Assembly (NCBI GenBank): GCA_007133145.1
Contig: SLNF01000250.1
Coordinates: 1 to 35,524 of the forward strand
Direction of reading: 5' to 3'
Length of the DNA stretch: 35,524 nucleotides
Source of the DNA: Nitriliruptorales bacterium
GTDB taxonomy: Bacteria; Actinomycetota; Nitriliruptoria; Euzebyales; Egibacteraceae
Part shown: piece after piece, positions 7,094 through 15,567 of the stretch
Layout of the letters: every line of letters starts with the position of its first letter
Position numbering within the stretch: position 1 is the first letter of the stretch
Program-made: the position numbers and the translations under genes
The notes under the pieces: generated by a model
Database searches by the model: none
What the model saw: the letters and a program-made list of their open reading frames with translations, nothing else
What the model was told of the DNA's origin: nothing

Positions 7094-8530
7094 TCAGAAC
7101 TGGAAGTAGATGAACGGGGCGACGCCCGGTGGGCCGAGGGCGTCGATGACGACGAGGGCGCCGGCGAGCGCGAGGGCCTGCCCGGCCAGCGGCAGGCGGC
7201 TGAACTGCGCCTGGATCGCCTCGCCGGTGCCCTCGGGGAGGAACTGCACGGCGATCGTCGCGACGATGACCGCGAGCACCGGCACGGTGACGAGCGGCGC
7301 GGGACCCGGCGCGGTGGCCAGCCGGGTGAGCATCGTCGTGGCGACCTCGAAGGACTCGGCGCGGAAGAAGACCCAGCCGAGGCAGACGACGTGGAAGGTC
7401 ACGAGCCAGCGCCGTGTCTCGATCCACCACGGCTCGAGGGGGGCGAGGCCGGGCCGGCGCGGCGCCGGCCGGGCGCGGCGGCGCTCCTCGAGGAAGCGCT
7501 CGAGCGCGAGCCAGCCGCCGTGCAGGGCGCCCCAGGCGACGAACGTCCAGGCCGCCCCGTGCCACAGCCCCCCGAGCAGCATCGTGAGCAGGAGGTTGCG
7601 GTACGTGCGCGCGCGCCCGTGCGCCGACCCGCCCAGCGGGATGTAGAGATAGTCGCGCAGCCAGCGCGACAGCGTCATGTGCCACCGACGCCAGAAGTCC
7701 CGCAGCGTCCTCGCCGCGTAGGGGCGGTTGAAGTTGTCGGGGAAGGTGAACCCCAGCAGCATCGCGCAGCCGATGGCGATGTCGGTGTAGCCGGAGAAAT
7801 CGGTGTAGATCTGCGCGGCGTAGCCGTAGACCGCGATGAGGATCTCCCCCGAGGAGTACGCCGAGGGGTTGGCGAAGACCTCGTCGACGATCGCGCTCGC
7901 GAGGAAGCTCGCGACGACGACTTTCTTGAACAGCCCCGCGGTGATGAGGCCGAAGGCGCGTCCGGTGTCGAGGACCTGCCCGGCGCGCGTCGCGAGCTGC
8001 GGCAGGAACTCCCGGGCGCGGACGATCGGCCCGGCCACGAGCTGGGGGAAGAAGGCGAGGAAGACCGCGACGTCGAGGTGGCTCGCTGGCTCGAGCTCGC
8101 GGCGACCGATGTCGACGACGTAGCTGATCGCCTGGAAGGTGAAGAACGAGATCCCCACCGGCAGGACGATCTCGAGCAGCGGGAACGGCGAGGACACCCC
8201 GAAGCGCGCGAGGAGGTTGGCCATCGAGGCGACGAAGAAGCCGTAGTACTTGAACCAGCCGAGCACCGCGAGGTCGCCAGCCACCGTCCAGCGAACGAGG
8301 GTGCGGCGGCGTTCGTCATCGTCGGCGGCGGCGATGCGCAGCGCCATCACTTGGTTGAAGACCGTGACCCCCGCGAGCAGGAAGAGGAAGCGGGGGTCCC
8401 AGGCGGCGTAGAAGACATAGCTCGCCCCGAGCATGAAGAGCTTCCAGCGCACCGGTTGCGGCGTCAGCAGCCAACTCGCGACGAGCACGACCGCGAAGAA
8501 GATCGCGTACTGCACCGTCGGGAAGAGCAT
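7094..8530 (-). CDS. MBOAT family O-acyltransferase
   Basis: A 478-aa polytopic membrane protein of the AlgI/DltB class, with many hydrophobic segments starting at YAIFFAVVLVASWLL. The MBOAT core is clear: PVGISFFTFQAISYVVDIGRR, FFPQLVAGPIVRAREFLPQL, FSGYTDIAIGCAMLLGF, NRPYAARTLRDFWRRWHMTLS (invariant-type RRWH) and LLGGLWHGAAWTFVAWGALHG with the catalytic His in LWHGA. It would pass an acyl group, probably acetyl, from the cytoplasm to an extracellular acceptor together with the downstream SGNH protein. ATG at 8530 is the natural start. The 237 bp upstream (8531-8767) hold no gene; TAGACT on the minus strand near 8602-8607 could be a -10. Confidence 0.92.
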   Translation of the reverse strand: MLFPTVQYAIFFAVVLVASWLLTPQPVRWKLFMLGASYVFYAAWDPRFLFLLAGVTVFNQVMALRIAAADDDERRRTLVRWTVAGDLAVLGWFKYYGFFVASMANLLARFGVSSPFPLLEIVLPVGISFFTFQAISYVVDIGRRELEPASHLDVAVFLAFFPQLVAGPIVRAREFLPQLATRAGQVLDTGRAFGLITAGLFKKVVVASFLASAIVDEVFANPSAYSSGEILIAVYGYAAQIYTDFSGYTDIAIGCAMLLGFTFPDNFNRPYAARTLRDFWRRWHMTLSRWLRDYLYIPLGGSAHGRARTYRNLLLTMLLGGLWHGAAWTFVAWGALHGGWLALERFLEERRRARPAPRRPGLAPLEPWWIETRRWLVTFHVVCLGWVFFRAESFEVATTMLTRLATAPGPAPLVTVPVLAVIVATIAVQFLPEGTGEAIQAQFSRLPLAGQALALAGALVVIDALGPPGVAPFIYFQF

Positions 8531-8767
8531 CGCACCGTCAGCGAGGGCGGCCTGCCCCGGCGCGGAGATGGCACCGAGCGCCCCATCGGGGAGGTCGACG
8601 GCAGTCTACGCAGACGGCTCGTCCACGCGGGCAGGCCTCGACGGCGTCAGCCTCACGGCCCGACGAGTCGGCGGGCGCTGAGCGTGGGTACCGCGGCGGG
8701 GCCCGGCGCTCATGGCAGTCTGCGCGGATGCGGGGCGCGACAGCGGGCCCCCCGGGATGGAGGCGAC

Positions 8768-9433
8768 GTGGGCGCTGAGCAGGCCGACCTGCGCGTGCTG
8801 CGGGTCTTCACCGACGCCGACGGCAGCGGCGGCAACCCCCTGGGGGTGCATCTCGCCGGCGCCGCGGTCCCACCGGTCCACCGTCAGGCCGAGGCCGCCC
8901 GTCTGGGCTTCAGCGAGACGGTCTTCGTCGACGACCCCGAGCGCGGCGTCGTCGACATCCGGACGCCGACGATGCCGCTGCCCTTCGCCGGGCATCCCCT
9001 CGTGGGCGTCGGCTGGCTGCTCGCGCGGGAGGGCGCCGGCCCTGCCGTGCTGCGCCCGCCCGCAGGTGCGGTGCCGACCTGGACGGAGGGCCCGCGGCGC
9101 TGGATCCGTGGGCGCGCCGCGTGGGCCCCGCCGATGGTCTTGTGGGCCTGCGCCTCACCCGCCGAGGTCGAATGCCTGGAGGGGCCCCCGCCGGGTGTGG
9201 GCTTCGCCTACTGCTGGGCCTACCTCGACGAGGAGCGCGGGCTCGTGCGCGCCCGGGCCTTCGCCGAGGAGGCCGGCATCGCCGAGGACGAGGCGACCGG
9301 CTCGGCGGCGCTGCGCCTCGCCGCCGCCCTCGACCGGCCCCTCACGATCCGCCAGGGGGCCGGCTCGGAGCTGCGTGCACGACCCGGACCCGCCGGCACG
9401 ACCGAGGTCGGCGGGCTCGTCGGCTTGGCCTGA
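8768..9433 (+). CDS. PhzF-family isomerase/epimerase-like protein
   Basis: The protein of 221 aa resembles PhzF (trans-2,3-dihydro-3-hydroxyanthranilate isomerase) family members, cytoplasmic proteins with two similar halves. The first half has RVFTDADGSGGNPLGV, LGFSETVFV (the conserved Glu) and PLPFAGHPLVGVGWLL. The second half has ARAFAEEAGIAEDEATGSAALRLA, the family's D-x-ATGSA signature. It is shorter than most members (260-300 aa). The real function is unknown: most family members are uncharacterised, and no phenazine genes are near. The long ORF in the track extends upstream through unrelated sequence. GTG at 8768, preceded by GGAGG, is the sensible start. Confidence 0.8.
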   Translation: MGAEQADLRVLRVFTDADGSGGNPLGVHLAGAAVPPVHRQAEAARLGFSETVFVDDPERGVVDIRTPTMPLPFAGHPLVGVGWLLAREGAGPAVLRPPAGAVPTWTEGPRRWIRGRAAWAPPMVLWACASPAEVECLEGPPPGVGFAYCWAYLDEERGLVRARAFAEEAGIAEDEATGSAALRLAAALDRPLTIRQGAGSELRARPGPAGTTEVGGLVGLA

Positions 9434-9540
9434 GGCCGCTCCGCGGCGCGGGTGAGACCGCCGCCCGGGGGGAAGGCACGGGGACGTGACGATGGCGGCG
9501 GCCCGCCGCCGTGGCCGAACCCGAGCCGAGGAGGCATCCC

Positions 9541-9882
9541 ATGGCCGTGACCCACGTCGCGCTGTTCCGCTTCACCGAGGAGTCCACGAGCGGGCAGGTG
9601 GCCGCGTTGGCCGACGGGCTCGCGGGCCTGCCCTCGGAGGTCCCGACGCTCCGCTCGTTCACCTTCGGCCCCGACCTCGGGCTGCTCGAGGGCATCAGCG
9701 ACGCGAGCTGGGACTACGGCGTCGTCGCGACCTTCGACGACGCCGACGGCTACCACGCCTACCGAACCCATCCCGCCCACGTCGCCGTCGTCAAGGAGCG
9801 CCTCTCGCCGATCGCCGCCGACCGCGCGACGATCCAGCTCCACGGTGCCCCGGACCGGCCGGCCCCCCTCGCGAGTCCCTGA
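9541..9882 (+). CDS. Dabb (stress-responsive A/B barrel) domain protein
   Basis: A 113-aa ferredoxin-like alpha/beta barrel protein starting MAVTHVALFRFTEE and containing the typical GLLEGISDASWDYGVVATFDD and GYHAYRTHPAHVAVV segments (the HPxH motif of Dabb proteins). Such proteins form dimers; their functions range from stress roles to polyketide cyclisation, and nothing here fixes one. ATG at 9541 is preceded by GAGGAGGC. The 107 bp between the PhzF-like gene and this gene contain no other gene. Confidence 0.85.
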   Translation: MAVTHVALFRFTEESTSGQVAALADGLAGLPSEVPTLRSFTFGPDLGLLEGISDASWDYGVVATFDDADGYHAYRTHPAHVAVVKERLSPIAADRATIQLHGAPDRPAPLASP

Positions 9883-9912
9883 CCCCGGGGTGCGCCGCGC
9901 ACCGGCGATCCC

Positions 9913-9918
9913 TACGAT
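9913..9918 (+). promoter_or_regulatory. -10 box, leaderless promoter of the NIF3-like gene
   Basis: TACGAT fits TANNNT and ends 8 nt before the ATG at 9927, so the transcript would begin at or next to the start codon. The ATG has no purine-rich ribosome binding site at the normal distance. Confidence 0.45.
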
Positions 9919-9926
9919 GCGCGGCG

Positions 9927-11111
9927 ATGGTTGACCGCGTGGCGGACTGGGTTGCCCTCCTCGCTGCGGCGTACCCCCCGGGTGATGCCGAGCCCTGGGA
10001 CAACGTCGGGCTGCAGGTGGGCGCGCGCGACGACGCGGTGACGCGGGTCCTCGTGGCCCTCGAGGTCGTCGACGCCGTCCTCGACGAGGCCGCCGACGTC
10101 GGCGCCGACCTCGTCGTCACGCACCACCCCCTGCTCTTCCGGCCGCTCGCCGCGCTCACCCCCGACAGCGCTGCGGGGCGCCTCGCGCTGCGGGCGGCAC
10201 GCGAGGGCCGGGCGGTGCTCGCCGCGCATACGAACTTCGACGTCGCGGAGGAGGCGACGACGACGCCGATCGTCGAACTGCTCGGGCTCGAACGTGTGCG
10301 GCCGCTCGACCCTCGCCCCGACCGCGGCGGGGAGATCGGCAAGCTCACGACCTTCGTGCCGCGCGAGCACACCGGCGCGGTCATCGCCGCGTTGTCGGCG
10401 GCGGGCGCGGGCGTCATCGGCGAGTACGACGAGTGCACCTTCCGCGTGCCCGGGACCGGCACGTTCCGACCGTCGGCGTCGGCGAACCCCGAGCGCGGCG
10501 CGCGTGGTCAGCGCAACGAGGTCGCCGAGGACCGCCTCGAGGTCGAGGTGCGTCGCGACGGGCTCGACGCCGCGCTCGCCGCGCTCGAGGAGGCCCACCC
10601 CTACGAGGAGGTGGCCTACGACGTCTACCTCCTCGACGACCAGCGCCGGCCCCGAAAGGGGCTCGGACGGGTCGGAGCGTTGCCCGAGCCGGCGAGCCTG
10701 CGCGCGGTCGCCGACGCCCTTGCGGTGGGCCTGCCGAGCCCACACCTGCGCGTCGCCGGCGACCTCGACCGCCCGGTGCGGCGTGTCGCAGCCTGTGGCG
10801 GTGCCGGCGACGGACTCATCGGCGCGGCCCTCACCGCCGGGGCCGACCTCTACGTGACCGGCGACCTGCGCCACCATCCCGCGCTCGACGCCCGCAGCCA
10901 GGGCCTCGCGCTCATCGACGCGGGGCACCACGCCACCGAGGCCGCCGCGCTGCCGCTGCTGCGGACCGCGCTCGTCGAGGGCGCCGCCGGCCGCGGCCTC
11001 ACCGCGGCGGTGGCCGCGAGCGCCGTCGACACCGACCCCTGGTCGGCCTACCGTCCGCCACCTCCCGCGGCAGGCGCCGCGGGCCGCGACGAGGAAGGCA
11101 TCGCTCGATGA
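9927..11111 (+). CDS. NIF3-like dinuclear metal centre protein
   Basis: A 394-aa cytoplasmic protein of the NIF3/YbgI family, which forms toroidal hexamers with two metal ions per subunit. It is sometimes annotated as GTP cyclohydrolase 1 type 2, but the reaction is not settled. The N-terminal half has EPWDNVGLQVG, DLVVTHHPLLFRPL and AAHTNFDV (metal-binding His/Asp). The middle insertion (about 130-240) is the PII-like domain with HPYEEVAYDVYLL. The C-terminal half has CGGAGDGLIGAA, DLYVTGDLRHH and LIDAGHHATE, completing the metal site. Its ATGA stop overlaps the start of the zinc-ribbon gene, indicating translational coupling. Start ATG at 9927 is chosen from homology to family N-termini. 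Confidence 0.92.
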   Translation: MVDRVADWVALLAAAYPPGDAEPWDNVGLQVGARDDAVTRVLVALEVVDAVLDEAADVGADLVVTHHPLLFRPLAALTPDSAAGRLALRAAREGRAVLAAHTNFDVAEEATTTPIVELLGLERVRPLDPRPDRGGEIGKLTTFVPREHTGAVIAALSAAGAGVIGEYDECTFRVPGTGTFRPSASANPERGARGQRNEVAEDRLEVEVRRDGLDAALAALEEAHPYEEVAYDVYLLDDQRRPRKGLGRVGALPEPASLRAVADALAVGLPSPHLRVAGDLDRPVRRVAACGGAGDGLIGAALTAGADLYVTGDLRHHPALDARSQGLALIDAGHHATEAAALPLLRTALVEGAAGRGLTAAVAASAVDTDPWSAYRPPPPAAGAAGRDEEGIAR

Positions 11112-11842
11112 CGACGGCCACGCCAGAGCAGCAACGCCAGCTCCTCGACCTCCAGGCCGTCGACACGACGATCCGCCAACTCGAGCACCGTCGCGCGAAC
11201 CTGCCCGAGCAGCAGCAGCTCGACGCCGAGGTCGAGACCCTCGAGCGCGTGCGGGGTGAGCTCGCGACCGCGCGTGAGGAGCTCGCGACCGTCGAGCGCC
11301 GCCAGAGCCGTCTCGAGGGTGAGGTCGCCGCCGTCGACAGCCGGCGGAAGTCCGAGGAGGGCCGGATGTACTCCGGGCAGATCACCTCCGAGAAGGAGCT
11401 CGCGGCGATCCGCGGTGAGCTCAACTCGCTCAAGACCCGCAAGTCCGACCTCGAGGACGAGCTCCTCGAGCTCATGGAGCGCCGCGAGGAGCTCGAGTCG
11501 CTCAGTGAGGAGCTCACGACCCGCCGCGCCGAGCTCGAGGACGCCGTCGAGACGCTCACCCGCGAGCGGGACGAGGCCGCGACGGGCATCGACGCCGAGC
11601 TCGTCGAGCGCCGCCGCGAGCGGGCCGACGTCGCCGAGCCGCTGCCGGCCCCGCTGCTCGCCTTCTACGACGAGCTCCTCGCGCGCAAGCAGGGCCTCGC
11701 CGTCGCCGAGCTCCAGGGGCGGATGTGCGCCGGGTGCCGCCTCGAGCTCACCGCCATCGAGCTCGAGGAGGTCCGCGCGGAGGCGAAGGGCGGCCTGCCG
11801 CGCTGCGAGCAGTGCGAGCGCATCCTCGTCATCGCCAAGTGA
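11108..11842 (+). CDS. Coiled-coil zinc-ribbon protein
   Basis: A 244-aa protein. Residues about 5-180 are a long charged coiled coil (LEHRRANLPEQQQLDAEVET through LESLSEELTTRRAELEDAVE). The C-terminus is a C4 zinc ribbon: CAGCRLE, then CEQCERILVI. This is the widespread actinobacterial zf-RING_7 family, nearly always beside the NIF3 gene. Its job is not established; nucleic-acid or protein binding is usually supposed. ATG at 11108 overlaps the NIF3 stop by four bases. The RMYSGQITSEKELAAIRGEL segment is a conserved family block. A hairpin lies 8 bp after the stop. Confidence 0.9.
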   Translation: MTTATPEQQRQLLDLQAVDTTIRQLEHRRANLPEQQQLDAEVETLERVRGELATAREELATVERRQSRLEGEVAAVDSRRKSEEGRMYSGQITSEKELAAIRGELNSLKTRKSDLEDELLELMERREELESLSEELTTRRAELEDAVETLTRERDEAATGIDAELVERRRERADVAEPLPAPLLAFYDELLARKQGLAVAELQGRMCAGCRLELTAIELEEVRAEAKGGLPRCEQCERILVIAK

Positions 11843-11849
11843 GGGCACC

Positions 11850-11864
11850 CCGCCCTGGGGGCGG
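11850..11864 (+). terminator. Possible weak terminator hairpin
   Basis: CCGCCC-TGG-GGGCGG forms a short GC stem just after the zinc-ribbon gene and before rnpB. There is no T-tract, and the role is inferred from position. Confidence 0.3.
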
Positions 11865-11897
11865 CGCCATCGGGCGTCGCCGGTCCCCCGCAGTGGG

Positions 11898-11903
11898 TAC
11901 CCT
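11898..11903 (+). promoter_or_regulatory. -10 box of rnpB
   Basis: TACCCT fits TANNNT and ends 7 nt before the base that begins the P1 helix of RNase P RNA, so the transcript 5' end would coincide with the mature RNA. No clear -35 is seen. Confidence 0.45.
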
Positions 11904-11910
11904 CGGGGTG

Positions 11911-12286
11911 CGAGGGGAGTTGGCCAGGCGACCGCGGCGGCGCGAGCCGTCGAGGAAAGTCCGGACTCCACAGGGCACGACGCTGGGTAACCCCCAGGCG
12001 CGGTGACGCGCGGGAGCAGCCAACAGAGAGCAGACCGCCGAACGGCGCCCGCCAGGGCGTGCGTGGTGAGGGTGAAAGGGTGCGGTAAGAGCGCACCGGC
12101 GTCGGCGGTGACGTCGACGGCCAGGGAGCCCCGTCGGGAGCAAGGCCAAGCAGGCGCGTCGAGGTGGCCCGCCAAGCGCCAGGTAGGCCGCACGAGCCGG
12201 ACGGTGACGTTCGGCCCAGACAGATGGTCGCCGCCCGGCGGGATGCCGCCGGGCACAGAATCCGGCTTACCGGCCGACTCCCCTCG
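11911..12286 (+). ncRNA. rnpB: RNase P RNA (bacterial type A)
   Basis: The catalytic RNA that trims 5' leaders from pre-tRNA. The ends pair as helix P1 (CGAGGGGAGT with ACTCCCCTCG). Conserved region I is present as GAGGAAAGTCCGGACTCC (about 11952-11969), the specificity-domain block is GAAAGGGTGCGGTAAGAGCG, the AAGGCCAAGCAGGCG segment is present, and conserved region V is ACAGAATCCGGCTTAC near 12255. The CCAGACAGATGG block precedes the last helix. Length of about 376 nt is normal for type A. The 281 bp between its end and the transporter gene hold no gene. Confidence 0.96.
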
Positions 12287-12459
12287 TGTCCGGACCCCGA
12301 CCATCCCTCGTCCCTCGCTCGAGGTTCGTCTGAGGTCCCGACGCCGCGGCTGCGGGGGCGCGGCGGCAACCGTGCGCCGCACGGAGGTGGTCGCGCCGGA
12401 CCACCCGCGCGCCCGTCGGTGGTCGGCGTCGGCGCGGTCTGCGGGTCCGCCCGCATCGC

Positions 12460-12486
12460 TATGGTGGTGAATGGGCGGCGCCCGCC
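12460..12486 (+). promoter_or_regulatory. Putative -10 and leader hairpin of the ABC transporter operon
   Basis: TATGGT at 12460-12465 fits TANNNT. Just downstream GGGCGG-CGC-CCGCCC (about 12471-12486) can fold as a perfect short hairpin in the about 100-nt leader ahead of the lipoprotein gene. No regulator motif is recognised. Confidence 0.3.
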
Positions 12487-12567
12487 CGGGTGGCGCAGCG
12501 TTCGATGAGGTCTTCTCGGCGTCGTGAAGCGCCCAAGGTGGCGTACGGACGGAGGAAAGGACGGCAT

Positions 12568-13725
12568 ATGGTGACGAGACGGTGGGCCTACCTCCTCGCC
12601 CTGGCGCTGCTCGGCGCCCTCGCCCTCGCGGGCTGCGCGGAGGATGCCGGGGAGGCGACCGACGACGACGCAACCGAGGAGGACGCCGCGGTCGACGAGA
12701 CCGAGGACGACGTCGGCGACGCCGAGCAACCGTTCGCCGGCGAGACGCTCACGGTGCTCAACTGGAACGACTACGGCTCGGACCAGGACTACGCCATCGA
12801 GGGCTTCGAGGAGCGCACCGGCGCGACGGTCCGGCACGTCTACCACTCCAGTGGCGAGGAGCTCCGCGAGATCCTGCGCACTGGCGGCATCGGTGAGATC
12901 GACGTCACGAACCCGAACTTCTCCTTCCTCCAGCAGATGGTCGACGAGGGCATGCTGCAGCCGCTCGATGAGTCCCAGCTCGACAACCTCGACGACGTCT
13001 ACGACGACTTCCTCGCGAGCGAGGACCTCTACGCCGACGGCGAGCTCTACGGAGCCCCGTGGGTCTGGGGGAGCACAGGGCTGACGTACAACACCGAGCA
13101 CTTCGACGAGGAGCCCACGAGCTGGGAGGTCCTCTGGGACCCCGAGTGGGAGGGGCAGGTCGGCTTCATGGACAGCCCCATCGAGGCGATCATGCTCGCC
13201 GCCCTCTACCTCGGCGACGACCCCCACGACCCCGACCTCGACGCCGTGCGCGAGGCGCTCGTCGAGATGCGACCCAACGTCGAGCTCTACTGGGGTTCGA
13301 GTGACGACTGGACGCGGGCCTTCACGACCGAGGCGATCAGCGTCGGCAACTTCTGGGCCGGCGACGCCGGCAGCATGATGGCCGAGGGCGAGCCGGTGGG
13401 CTACACGATCCCCGAGGAAGGGGCGGTGGGCTGGATCGACGCCTGGACGGTCGTCGCCGACGCGCCGAACCCCGAGCTGGCCCACGCCTGGATCGACTGG
13501 ATGATCAGCGAGGACTTCCTCGTCGAGTGGGGCGAGGACCCCGCGGGCAACGCCCCCGCACCCGCGAACGAACGGGCACAGGAGCAGCTCTCCGACGAGG
13601 CGAGGGAGCGCATCCAGGCCTTCCCCGAGCAGGTCGAGGACCTCGCGATCATGGGGGCGCTCACCCAGGAGGAGCAGCAGGCCTACACCGACCTCCTCGC
13701 CGAGGTCAAGGCCGGCGTGCAGTGA
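12568..13725 (+). CDS. Polyamine-type ABC transporter substrate-binding lipoprotein
   Basis: A 385-aa extracytoplasmic solute receptor of the PotD family. The signal peptide MVTRRWAYLLALALLGALALAGC ends in a lipobox with Cys23, the lipidation site. An acidic linker (about 25-52) follows, then LTVLNWNDYGSDQDYAIEGFE, which is PotD-like. GAPWVWGSTGLTYNTEHF, PTSWEVLWDPEWEGQVGF, MRPNVELYWGS and GYTIPEEGAVGWIDAWTVVADAPN align in order with PotD. ATG at 12568 has GGAGGAAAGG upstream. It is the first gene of an operon with two permeases and an ATPase. The ligand (spermidine, putrescine or another small cation) cannot be proved from sequence. Confidence 0.92.
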   Translation: MVTRRWAYLLALALLGALALAGCAEDAGEATDDDATEEDAAVDETEDDVGDAEQPFAGETLTVLNWNDYGSDQDYAIEGFEERTGATVRHVYHSSGEELREILRTGGIGEIDVTNPNFSFLQQMVDEGMLQPLDESQLDNLDDVYDDFLASEDLYADGELYGAPWVWGSTGLTYNTEHFDEEPTSWEVLWDPEWEGQVGFMDSPIEAIMLAALYLGDDPHDPDLDAVREALVEMRPNVELYWGSSDDWTRAFTTEAISVGNFWAGDAGSMMAEGEPVGYTIPEEGAVGWIDAWTVVADAPNPELAHAWIDWMISEDFLVEWGEDPAGNAPAPANERAQEQLSDEARERIQAFPEQVEDLAIMGALTQEEQQAYTDLLAEVKAGVQ

Positions 13726-13732
13726 CCCGGCC

Positions 13733-14659
13733 ATGACGGCAGCCAGCGGCGCCGCCTCTCCGCCGTCGGCCGGCGTCCCCCCGCACCGGTCGGCGACGGC
13801 AGCGTGGCGCCGCTGGTCCCGCGCGGGGCTCATGCTCCCGAGCGGGCTCCTTCTCGTCGCGCTCGTCGTCGCGCCGCTCGGGCTCCTCGTCTACTTCGGA
13901 CTGCTCTCCGGCCCCGGCGTCGACGGCCGCGTCACCGGCGAGGAGTGGGGCCGCATCGCCGGGCAGCCCGAGCTCTACGGCCGCCTGCTCCTGCGCTCGC
14001 TGGGGCTCGGCCTCGCGGCCACCGCCCTGACGATCGTCGTCGCGTGGCCGACAGCGTGGGCGCTGTCGCGCCACGTCCGTCGCGTGCGCGCGCTCTACCT
14101 CGCCCTCGTCATCATCCCCCACCTCACGTCGTCGCTGCTGCTCATCTACGCGATGTACGTCCTCATCGCCCCAGGCGGTCCGCTCATGGCCGCGCTCGTC
14201 GGCGTGGGCCTGGCCGGGGCGGGTGACTCGCTGCTCTTCACGAGATGGGCGGTGCTGCTCATGCTCGCCTACCTCTTCCTGCCGTTCATGGTCATCGCGC
14301 TCTACGCCGCCGTCGAACGCATCGACGACACCGTGCTCGACGCCGCCCGTAGCCTCGGTGCCGGGAGTTGGCAGCGCTTCCGTCACGTCGTCCTGCCCCT
14401 GACCGCGCCAGGCATGCTCGCCGGACTCGTCATCGTCTTCACACCCGCGGCCGGGGCGTTCGTGGAGGCGCAGATCCTCGGCGGCACCGACGGGATGATG
14501 TTCGGCACGCTCATCAGCGAGCAGGTCTCACGGGTGAACAACCAGCCGCGGGCCGCGGCGATGTCGGTCATCCTCCTCGTGTCGATCCTCATGCTGCTCG
14601 GCGGTCTGCGCTGGGGCCTGCGCCGGGCCTTCCCCGGTGCCCTGCGGGCGAGGAGGTGA
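13733..14659 (+). CDS. ABC transporter permease, PotB-like
   Basis: A 308-aa inner-membrane permease subunit with about six membrane helices starting near AGLMLPSGLLLVALVVAPLGLLVYFGL. The cytoplasmic EAA loop that docks on the ATPase is present as LDAARSLGAGSWQRFRHVVL (about residues 202-221), followed by PLTAPGMLAGLVIVF. It starts 7 bp after the lipoprotein gene. Its stop overlaps the AGGAGG ribosome binding site of the next permease, so the two are translationally linked. Confidence 0.92.
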   Translation: MTAASGAASPPSAGVPPHRSATAAWRRWSRAGLMLPSGLLLVALVVAPLGLLVYFGLLSGPGVDGRVTGEEWGRIAGQPELYGRLLLRSLGLGLAATALTIVVAWPTAWALSRHVRRVRALYLALVIIPHLTSSLLLIYAMYVLIAPGGPLMAALVGVGLAGAGDSLLFTRWAVLLMLAYLFLPFMVIALYAAVERIDDTVLDAARSLGAGSWQRFRHVVLPLTAPGMLAGLVIVFTPAAGAFVEAQILGGTDGMMFGTLISEQVSRVNNQPRAAAMSVILLVSILMLLGGLRWGLRRAFPGALRARR

Positions 14660-14661
14660 CG

Positions 14662-15561
14662 GTGGCCACGACGACCGAGGCCCCCACCGCGCACCCCGGC
14701 GCCGACACCGCCCTCGACGCGGCCGACGCGCCACGACGCAGCGTGCGTCGGCGGGGACGTCCCGGCTGGCTGGCCTGGCTCTGGCTCGTGCTCGGGATCG
14801 TCTACACGCCCGTCGCCGTCGTCATCGTCCTGTCGTTCAACGCCTCGCGCTACGGCACCCTGCCCTTCCAGCCGACGACGCAGTGGTACGCCGCGCTCGC
14901 CAGCAACGACGCCCTCATCGCCGCGACCGGGCGCAGCATCGTGCTGTCGACGACCGTCGCGCTCGCCGCGGCGCTGCTCGGCACCGCGCTCGCGCTGTGG
15001 ATCGTGCGGGTCGCCCAGCGCGGGGCGACGGTGTTCACCGTCCTGCTCACCACGGCGATCACCGTCCCGTGGCTCATCCTCGCGGTGGCCATGCTCCTCG
15101 TCGCCAACGCCGTTGGCCTCGGCCGCGGCCTGGGGCTGCTCTTCCTCGGCAGCCTCGCCGTCGCCCTGCCCTACGTCGTCCTCGTCGTCGTCGCGCGTCT
15201 GCAGGGGCTCGGCACCGAGCTCGAGGACGCGGCGCGCTCGCTCGGTGCGCGCCCCATCACGGCGTTCCGCCTCGTGACCCTGCCGCTCATCGCCAAGGCC
15301 GTGCTCGGCGGTACGCTCCTCGCCTTCGTCATCACCTTCAACAACTTCCCCATCCACTTCTTCCTCGCCCCGTTCGGCTACAACACCCTGCCGATGGAGA
15401 TCTACACCTTCGTCCTCTCCGGCTACGACCCCGACATCAACGCCCTCGCCACGGTGCTCATCGGTGTCGCGGTGACCGTGGGACTCGTGCTGCTCGCCGT
15501 CGCGCGGCGCCGGGGAGGCGACCGCACCGCAGCCGCCGGCATCGAGGAGGTCTGGGGATGA
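14662..15561 (+). CDS. ABC transporter permease, PotC-like
   Basis: The second membrane subunit of the importer, 299 aa. A disordered basic N-terminus is followed by a first helix LAWLWLVLGIVYTPVAVVIVLSFN and further helices. The EAA loop is LEDAARSLGARPITAFRLVT, followed by LPLIAKAVLGGTLLAFVITF. NNFPIHFFLAPFGYNTLPMEIYTF is typical of PotC-type subunits. The start is GTG at 14662, five bases after AGGAGG (14651-14656). An in-frame GTG at 14656 lies inside that site and is rejected. It ends 6 bp before the ATPase gene. Confidence 0.9.
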   Translation: MATTTEAPTAHPGADTALDAADAPRRSVRRRGRPGWLAWLWLVLGIVYTPVAVVIVLSFNASRYGTLPFQPTTQWYAALASNDALIAATGRSIVLSTTVALAAALLGTALALWIVRVAQRGATVFTVLLTTAITVPWLILAVAMLLVANAVGLGRGLGLLFLGSLAVALPYVVLVVVARLQGLGTELEDAARSLGARPITAFRLVTLPLIAKAVLGGTLLAFVITFNNFPIHFFLAPFGYNTLPMEIYTFVLSGYDPDINALATVLIGVAVTVGLVLLAVARRRGGDRTAAAGIEEVWG

Positions 15562-15567
15562 GCCGCG

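Noticed and set aside
6869-8767. N-terminal 630 codons of plus-strand ORF 6869..9433
   Set aside because: This part is antisense to the MBOAT and SGNH genes. Only the part from GTG 8768 has PhzF motifs.
11665-13833. Minus-strand 722-aa ORF
   Set aside because: It lies antisense to the zinc-ribbon gene, rnpB and the PotD-like gene, and spans a structured RNA, so it cannot be a real gene.
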